From: Tyto alba
Taxonomy: Eukaryota; Chordata; Aves; Strigiformes; Tytonidae
NCBI RefSeq assembly: GCF_018691265.1
Contig: NW_024881279.1
Coordinates: 4,555,243 to 4,619,242, forward strand
Direction of reading: 5' to 3'
DNA length: 64,000 nt
The stretch's first letter is position 1. Every line of letters begins with the position of its first letter. The position numbers and the translations under genes are program-made. The notes under the pieces were generated by a model that saw only the letters and a program-made list of their open reading frames with translations, had not been told where the DNA came from and did not search any database. Shown piece after piece: positions 52,386 to 64,000 of this stretch.

Positions 52386-55300
52386 CAGCTTCTGTTTCTT
52401 CCTCTAACACCATTCATGTTCCCCTTATATAACTACAGGGATTCAAGATAGTCTAGAATACCAAAGATGGGCAGGGGGGAAGATGAAAAATGGAAACACA
52501 CCTACCTCAAGTGTGTTTGCAGCTTCTACTTCCTAACCTCATCCTTGCACCCCTGAACAGGCCTGGGCTGTACTGGCCGTGCCCTCGCACCCTCTGACGC
52601 CGCTCAGGGCCAAGCTCGGCTCCCGGGGCTGTGCTGAGGATGCTGCTGCCAGCTGAGAGTCCCCCAGCACGTTACAGAGAGCGTGTACCGGAGCCTTGGC
52701 GGGGGCCACGCGTGGGACGGTGCCGCTCCGAGGGACGGAGGTGCCGGGGGGCAGGCGGCAAGGCTCCTCCATCCCCAGGAGATGCGCTCGTATGTATCCC
52801 GTGAGCTGAATGAAAAAGGGCAAGCTGGCTCTGAGCGGTCTTAAGAACGACTTGAAGTGGCAATGTATAAAAAGGTGACTAGCCTCGATAGCCAAGCGTG
52901 GGAGCAAGTGAGCTGTTAAAGGGTTACACGGCACCGGTCTTCAACCCCAGAGCTGTTCAAAGTCCAAAAAGCAGATTCTGGGCTGGTTCTGACACCACAG
53001 ACAATAAAGACCAGGCGCTTTGAGGTTTCAAAGTCTATGGGAATCAACAGAGTGTGTTTCAGAAGTCAAGCTAATTCAAAGCTTTTTAAAAAGAGATTGC
53101 AGGGGAAAAGGAACAGTCCGGTGCCCTTTTGGGGTGGCTGAGGTAAAGCTGGATAAACTCACAACCAGACACAACACAGAACCCATCACCAGCCTTTCTC
53201 TGAGAGGGGGAAGAAAGGAGAACAGGCGCCCAGGGAGCTGCAGCACCCCCTCTCCCAGGCAGGGGTCCCCACATTAGCAGCCTCAGGCTGTGTCCCTCCT
53301 CCCGGAGGACAGACACAGTGGGGGAAGAGGAGCAAAGCTGCCTGCAAAGTGGGTCAAGCGTGGAATGAACACTGGTAGGATCCCCTCAGACAGGGCTCTT
53401 CCAGGGCCATCCTTTATAAAACAAGGAGGTGGAAGAGAGCAGTGGTCGCTGGCCGCTCTTGCACTAACTGCTACAATAAAGAAGGGGCTTTCACAGCAAG
53501 ATTTATGATCAGGGGTGTTTTTTCAAACTGCCTAAAAAATAAAGGCAGTGGGAGCCAGACTAAAACCTTTCAGCCCAATCGATCATGCAATTATCAGTGT
53601 AGACAGTACACTCCTCTTTGACAGTTCAGCACTCCTGGTTTTAAAATGCACAGTCCAGAGAAGAGTTTATGTATTTAATAAAAATTTAAAACAAACAATC
53701 AAAAAAAAAACCTCCAGAAAAATTAGTTGTGTTGGGAGGGAAAATCTGATGAGGAAGATGTATACAGAAGTCAGCAAGATGACCAAATAGTAAAGATTTA
53801 GTTTCATTTATACAACCCTATGCAATGATACAATTATCTGCCAAAAGGACAGTCCTCTCATCAGAAGCACCTGCCTGCAAGTTTTCATCCAGGACACTGT
53901 CCCCTAATTGTGCTGCTCCTCTTCCATCACCACATCCAGGGCACCATAAGGTGGCAGGATGCAGCCCTCGACAAGGTCAGAAAAAAACCAAACCGATACC
54001 GGGTTGAAGCCATTGGAACATTCCGCCCTATTTTTTTTTTGTAGTTGATGTTTTGCAAACCACAACCAAAGTGTCCTGATGGCTGCACAGCAGTTTGATG
54101 AACAAGCCAATGGGATAACCACCAAGCCCAAGCATACTGTAACCCAGCAAGATGCTGTTTTCAGCACAGAAATGTTGTCTGGAAGGGACCTTGCTCTCCC
54201 CCCTGGAGAAGCACCAGCACCAGTGCCAGCTCAGTTGTGGCTTTTCCTAGCCCAGTCCTGAAAATTTCCAGGACTAGGTATTCTGCAGCCCTGCCAGTTA
54301 ACCCATCCCAGTGCTACAGTGCCCGCCTATTCTAAAAGCTGTTATGTCCAACCCAGTTTTATATGCTGGTTAGTTATGTTAGGTACTATTAATGATTAAT
54401 GTTTTATACACCTGCAGCAATCAGTTTAATCTTCATCCAAAAGCAGTTCTGCTCACCCTAGAGTAATTAAGAGATCAGGAGCTGCAGTTCAACCCATCTT
54501 AAAGAATAAAGCTTTTAAGCCACAGCACCGGTTTTCAAAGGCTAAAACATGCAGCACTGCTTAACTTAAAACCAGAAGTGTTGTTTCAGCCTTTTTTTTC
54601 CTGTATATAAGCCAAAGAACTCTGGTCCCTTGCTGAAGAGAGCAGCTTGCCTTTATTCTCATCCAGAAGGAATAGAGCCAAATGAATTAGAGCACCAAAA
54701 TAACTTTTTTAAAAAAACGCAGTAGGCTGACTCATGAAGTTCTTACTCTGCAGGGCTTTTTTAGCGTATTCACGGATACCAAAAGATTTCTCCACAGTCC
54801 AGTGTAATTTTTACTTAACAATTTACCTGTTTCCAACCTTCTCCTGGAACTTGCAGAGAACCAATGCTCCATGCAGTGATCGCTGTAGCATACAGAAGGC
54901 ACCTTACACATTCTACAAAACTTCAAAAACCATTGCTTCTAAGCTTATATAAATCATGCTTATGGCTGCAAAAACAAAATAGTAAAAGGCATTTCTCTAG
55001 TGTAAAACTTTGCCTTAACCTAAGCAAAATGCCCCAAAACCTATCTTGAGATTCCATGAGTGCTCAGCATAGCCAAAACAAGAAGCAATTAAAGAGTAAG
55101 TGATAAATGCGTGTGTGACAGGTGCGTAAGGAAGTGGTGAGAGTGGATCCACGCCTTCAATTAACTGAATTTGGAGCCTCTAGTTTGAAAATCAAAATTG
55201 TGATTTGATCACACTTGCATCTTCTTACAGACCATTTTTCCCAAATGAACAAGCACATTTATCCTTCAACCCCCTCCTGCTCTTTCGGTCACAGCTCCTC

Positions 55301-57664
55301 CAACAGCAGGAACCATGCTCAGTTTTTTTACTAAGGAAATATATTACTGTATTTCTATACTCTATTTTCACTAAGGCAATATATTACTAAGGAAATAAAG
55401 GTAAAGGGGTGAGAGGGGAAAAACAGATGAATGTGTTTATTGAACTATGAAAGAAGACCCAAAATAAACCTGGCACTTGCGTTAACAGTTTTGGGTTTGT
55501 ATTGTACATGAAGGAATCTTTTGCCTTTAAGCTTCAGGCTGAATTTCTGAATCGCCAGAGCAAAGACTTTGTCCCAGGCTCTTAACACACAATTACTTTA
55601 CAAAAATTACTTTCAGTGTTTAAGTTTACTACCAAAAAACAGAAAAAAAATCCCCTCACATGGAATGAGGAAGCATAGATTGGCAGGTAGCAGTAGCTCT
55701 CAGAAAACTTTTATCTACTAACATTTCCAGATGGACTTTGGATACTAACCAAGCAGATGAAATGCCAAAGCCTTCATCAGCAGTATGTCCAGACACCACC
55801 TTTTTCCCAAGGCAGAATTTATTCTGTTATCATCCTGAGACATGGAGAAGAACAAGCTAACTAGCTCTGTCTTCACTTGCCCGTACAAAGACCTGGCAAA
55901 TCTAGACACTTCAAACATAATTTTTCCTTTCAAATACAAAGTTACTGAACATTTTCCTGTGTAGGAGCGTAATTTTGTCTCTTGTTTTTAACTTAATGAC
56001 CCCTTAGTTCCAAAGGACGGGCCTCCACAAGTGAAGGGTGCTTACTTCAGTCTGATATACAAATTCAGATAAATGGCCAAATGACAGGACAGCATTAAGT
56101 GTGACTTACATAAAACGCCTTATGGAAAGCTCAAACAACACGGTTCTACTGACTCTATCCGAATTCTGAGAAAAAGAAAAAAACAGGGTAAGTTTATAGA
56201 GCAGTTTGTAGAAGTTTCATTCATGACTGCCTTCTGACAATTTAAACCCCTGTGTCAGCCCTCCTCACTGAACACTGGCTTTAACTATCCTGATTAAATA
56301 AATACTGAACTACCACAATATGGGATTTCCAGCTACTTCCATTTCACATTTCATGGAATTCACCATTTTGTAGTGAAGGAGGAAACATCACCACTGATCT
56401 CCAAAACAAGTACAAATCCTAATTATGCTCATTTCATCATCATCATCACAGCCTGAACTAAAGGAAGTTTTGCTCAGGTGAACTGATCAATCAGCTACCA
56501 AGAAATCAGACAGGAATTACTTGTATTTGAAGTTTTCTTTCTCCTCTTGATTCATCCAAACATGCTTTTAGCTCGTTAGTATTGCTGGTGGCCACTCTCC
56601 CATCAGAGCAACCATTTTTTGTTCTCAACATGATATTCTCAATGAAATCTTTGAACAGCCAGTCACAGTGCAATTATGGGGCAAAGTACAAAAACCGGAG
56701 TGAGTTTCAACACTGTCCATTGACTTTACTAACAACTCCTTGTGTTTGTGTACAGAGCTTGAACAAATGAACTGACTGCTCCCCCCAGAGCAGATGAGTC
56801 ACACCAATTAAAGTAAGAGGGGAAAACAGAAAACAGGGCAAAGTCATTATTACCCTTGAAGGATGGTGTCAATTAAGGCAAAGCTCTATCTACAAAAACA
56901 TTTACAGAGAATGGCAAGCAAAAGGAATTTAAAGTGAACTACTCTATACAGCAAAGGATTTTTTTTAATAGTGATCAAAGGAAAATTTCCCAATATACTA
57001 AAAAAAGACACTTCAGATGCACTTATTTTTAGTATGCACTTCTTCCTGTAAAAGATCAAACTGGAGAAGACTGAGCGCTCCCCAGAAACCATTTGGAACC
57101 CAACCCACAGGACAAGTCTGAATTTTTGCTGAAGAAAAAAGCAACCACTCAAGCCTTTCAGAAAAGGGATGAAGTAATGCTTGGTGAAATGCAGCACCTT
57201 CTTTGCAAGTTAGAGAATTAAGTGGTCCTCCAGTAGAAAAGCAAGAAAGCCCCAAAAAGTGTGTCTAGGACTAGGCCTCCAGGGAAGTCGGACATTTGCA
57301 AAATTTCTGTACTTTCTCTTAGAAGCAAGCAGTGTAAAAAAACCCATCATCTATGCTGTGCCCAAGGAATTTAAAGTCTCTTAAACAATATGAAGAGTCC
57401 TCTATTAAAATGACAGCCAGGTACGTCTTTTAAAGATATGCCCATTAAGTTTCAAGCGCAAGCCTCAAGGCATACAATTTGAATTTCTGTTTCGAACAAA
57501 ATAATCTAAATCGGGATTCAAATTCTGAAGCAAATTAGTAGAAAGAAAATTATTTTAACAGAAGTTAACATAAATTACATACCACCATTTTTCAGAATGG
57601 AAACTTGGGCAATACACATAGCACTAAAGTTCAAGTTATTTCATTTAATATTTAGAAAACTGGT

Positions 57665-58716
57665 TTTATTCTTAGTTTTTCAGAAAATTATTTTAAGTAT
57701 TAGCACCTACATTGTAAATGACTCAAACTTAAGACTGACACTTGAAAAAAAGCCACGCTCAATTAAGTGATCCTATGTTCTTCGATTTTTCAGTAGAGCA
57801 CTGAGAGGGAGAGCGAGCAACACATCAGTAATAGCGAGCTGCGTTCTCAGCTGCGCAATAACCAGGCACCTCCCTGGGACAGAATTCAAAAAGTTAGAGT
57901 TTTCCAGCACACTCCATCACCTCAGTTTTAGTCACTTAAGGTGGAAATTTCTATACAAGTTTATAAAACCCATCCAGCTACACGTTTGTTTATTAAACCA
58001 CAGTTGACCTAAGATGCAATTAGGATTTGACATTTTTCCATACTTAGTTCACAAGTTTATTATGAAAAACACTGCAGCTCTGTCCTGCAGTAACATTGTT
58101 TTACAGAAAAAAACAGTTCTGTTCAAAGTAATTCACTATCCTTGGACAATTACAAGGGACAATATGGTAGGGCAAAGAGTGGAAAAGGGAACTGAGTGCA
58201 GACAAAAAAAAAAAAAATCAATACAATTAAATTAAACAGTATTCCCTGAAAATAAAACAAACAAACAGTTTCAGAACAAATATGAGGCCTTGGTACTTAT
58301 TTTAAAAATGTTCTTTAAGCTTCAATGATTGTTTGCTGCTACCCTTATCTACAGTCATGCTGAATAAAGCTATAGCTAAATGGAAAGTTAAATGTATTCA
58401 CGAGGTGTTAATGTCTACATCTTATTATTTGCAGTCTCTCAGAGAAAGCAAAAGTAACTACAAATAGCGCTATGCCAGAAACTGGTTTCTTGACCAACAA
58501 TGTTGCTTCAGCATGCAATGAACTGGTTCATTCTAAAGTGGTCACAGTTGTTGACGACAAGAGGCTTTGTATTTGAATATGGCACGTCTTTTGGTCCATG
58601 TGAAAATAAGTTTGAATGTTAAATATTTTCTGACACTTTGGAGTTACTGTTGCTCTTCCCATTTTCTTTAGGTCAACATATGGTTCATGGCAATACTGTA
58701 CAGGTCTAAAATCTCT
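57665..58716 (-). other. PPP2CA: PPP2CA 3' untranslated region (minimum extent)
   Basis: No coding sequence follows the stop. AATAAA motifs on the - strand occur at 58056-58061, 57989-57994 and 57665-57670, so the UTR is probably 0.65-1.05 kb or longer. Confidence 0.5.
57989..58061 (-). terminator. Candidate polyadenylation signals, PPP2CA
   Basis: AATAAA on the - strand at 58056-58061 and 57989-57994. A third lies at 57665-57670. Which one is used cannot be told from sequence. Confidence 0.45.
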
Positions 58717-62200
<3,484 letters not shown>

Positions 62201-64000
62201 CTATAAAATAACAACAAAAAACACTTAAATTGTGAATTTGTTTATGAACAGTCATTTTATTCAAAGTATGCTCAAACATTTCCAGCTCTCTACTAATCTT
62301 TATGAACTCTTGTCCCTTCCATGTCTGAAGCGCTCGAGGTAAGAGTTTATCTTTACTTAAAATAAGATTTTGTTTTATGCAACCCTGTATTAGTAACAGA
62401 AATTTGCTTTGGTATTTTTTTTCCCCTCTTTGAGGAAGCTATTTCAGAATTTATTTCCAGCATAATGAAAACTTCAGTCTTTCCACAAAAATGGTTCCAT
62501 GAAGCATAAAACAATGATCATCACTGCTGGAACTGAAGTAGTTCATAAGTATTTGGAAAAATTAAATCTAAAACCCATGCTAATGTCTTATCTCCAACCC
62601 TCCAAATGCCTGAACTCAAGCATAGCCAAAACCAAGGCTCTCCCTTGGGGAGGTGAGCACAGCTGTATCAGCTAGAAGCAGCTCCTAGAGTTCTACACCC
62701 CTGACGTCTCGCTTCCAAAGACTGTCACCCATCTATACATACATCTTTGAATGTATGAATAGCTGTATGCCTTTACAAAGGCAAGGAGTCCTACATGAAG
62801 CAGAAGTGAAAATGTAACTAATATCCAGTGGTACCAGCAATCGCAGAGCAGGTTCATTACCTGCACAAGCTTTCTGAATAGGTTTTGAGTTTACATACAC
62901 ACAAGTAACACTGAGTTGTCTCTTTATAAACCAAAGTAAGGAAGCATCTTTGTCACCACTATTTTTTCCACAAGACTGTGTACATAAAAGTTGCAGACAA
63001 AGGCAATTCGTATGAAGACGCACAAGCTAAATATAGCACCAGAAAGGTAATTTTGAAATAATGCAAGAATTCCCCAATTATACCATCATAGTGCCAGTTG
63101 CTACATTTTGTTCTCAGAGCAGTCACCAAACACATGACACTGTAATTTTCTAAATCAAGAGGATATTAAAAATATAAATAGTAACAAGTTCACAAGTTAC
63201 CATCTACAAAGATTTTCATGCCTTTCAACCACCAATGTTCCTATACAAAAGGGATCTCTTTTTTACCTCAGTACCAGAATGACAAGAGAATATATAAAAA
63301 CTGTATTCTATAACTCATATGTGTCTACAAGACTTGCAGAAACAGCACCAAGTACCATCTACGCACAGGCCACACTAAATCCAAAATACTCTGAAGCATA
63401 CACCAGTGTAGGAGACAGATGGAAGAGCAACATCATATTCAGTTTAGGGTCACTTTTCTTAACTTTCTCAAACCTAACCTGACAACTAAAGCAGCATATT
63501 CATTTTTGGGAGGTTTCTGCTAAGCAAGTAAGTATTTTGAGACACCAGAAAAAATAATCATAATTCGCAAAGCATTAGATTTTAAAAAGTTAGGAAAGAA
63601 ACATTTGAATTTAAAATCTAAACAGTATATGTGTACTGGATATTGACATGAGCCAAGCTATTAAGAAACATGCTGCTGTGTCCAAGTTTCCACCCTGTTC
63701 CTGAAGCCATTAGCTGCACAGTGACTGACACTCACACCCCCAAAAGTGGTCTCACTGTTCCTGCATGTTGCCTAGGCTAACCGCCAGTCACCACTTCAAA
63801 CAAGAAGTGCCGGCAACACGTAGTTTAATGTTGGAGATTCATGAAATTCAACATTTCATTCAAGTCTGCAAAGAAACGCAAAAATGCAGTCGTGGTGAAG
63901 CACTCTGCACAACACAGAACTTTAGATATTACAGAATGAGCAACAGAGTTAAATCACTCTGCAGACATATTTGCATCAAAAGTCAATCTCATATGACAGT
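62201..64000 (-). other. PPP2CA first intron (part)
   Basis: AT-rich unique sequence upstream of exon 2. I looked for the family N-terminus (MDEKVFTKELD) on the - strand and did not find it, so exon 1 is off the right edge. Confidence 0.8.

Larger units (their letters stand above)
48661..57600. other. Intergenic region between SKP1 and PPP2CA
   Basis: No gene recognised. It contains a + strand CR1 fragment (about 49770-50040), a (TA)n microsatellite, two long poly(T) tracts, and otherwise unique AT-rich sequence. Part of the right end may be PPP2CA 3'UTR if distal polyadenylation sites are used. Confidence 0.7.

Noticed and set aside
54079..54261. Short + strand frame starting MAAQQFDEQANG
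   Set aside because: It starts plausibly but has no recognised homology or splice context and is surrounded by unique intergenic sequence.

Overview
The window looks like a nuclear chromosome of a bird. Three vertebrate genes are spliced into GT-AG exons, CR1 LINE fragments and an avian-type solo ERV LTR are present, and the order TCF7 > < SKP1 < PPP2CA is the one I know from human 5q31 and its avian counterpart. The LTR resembles a repeat I associate with non-galliform birds, but I cannot name the species. There is no bacterial, CRISPR or phage content. Most of the open frames in the window are chance frames in introns.

Layout. (1) 1-11929 is the interior of a TCF7 intron; the exons for the beta-catenin-binding N-terminus lie off the left edge. 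It holds an AT-rich candidate enhancer block (about 420-1060), a compound pentanucleotide array (1911-2266) and a degenerate minisatellite (about 6400-6680). (2) 11930-33388 carries nine TCF7 coding exons on the + strand: the central regulatory region, the HMG box split over two exons, the basic tail, the C-clamp and the E-type C-terminus. They join in one frame for 371 residues plus stop. The 3'UTR probably runs to the AATAAA at 36699. The last intron contains an unusual CpG-rich block interrupted by about 700 bp of T-rich sequence. (3) SKP1 lies on the - strand, with coding exons at 39757-45445 giving a complete 163-residue protein. A non-coding first exon and a TATA plus GC-box promoter lie in a CpG island near 48200-48320. 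(4) About 9 kb of repeat-containing intergenic DNA follows. (5) PPP2CA lies on the - strand, with exons 2-7 at 58717-62200 (residues 35-309). Its first exon is beyond the right edge.

Functionally, TCF7 is the nuclear HMG-box effector of Wnt/beta-catenin signalling. SKP1 is the adaptor of SCF ubiquitin ligases, and PPP2CA is the PP2A catalytic subunit. SCF and PP2A both act on beta-catenin turnover, but their linkage here is conserved synteny and not an operon.

The most interesting observations concern TCF7 splicing. The last exon is read in two conserved frames, depending on whether the 73-nt C-clamp exon is included. A short in-frame 87-nt cassette exon resembles the alternatively spliced exon of LEF1 and has no counterpart in the mammalian TCF7 protein I remember. 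A CAGGAG tandem acceptor could add or remove one glycine. An ERV LTR fills most of the intron that splits the HMG box.
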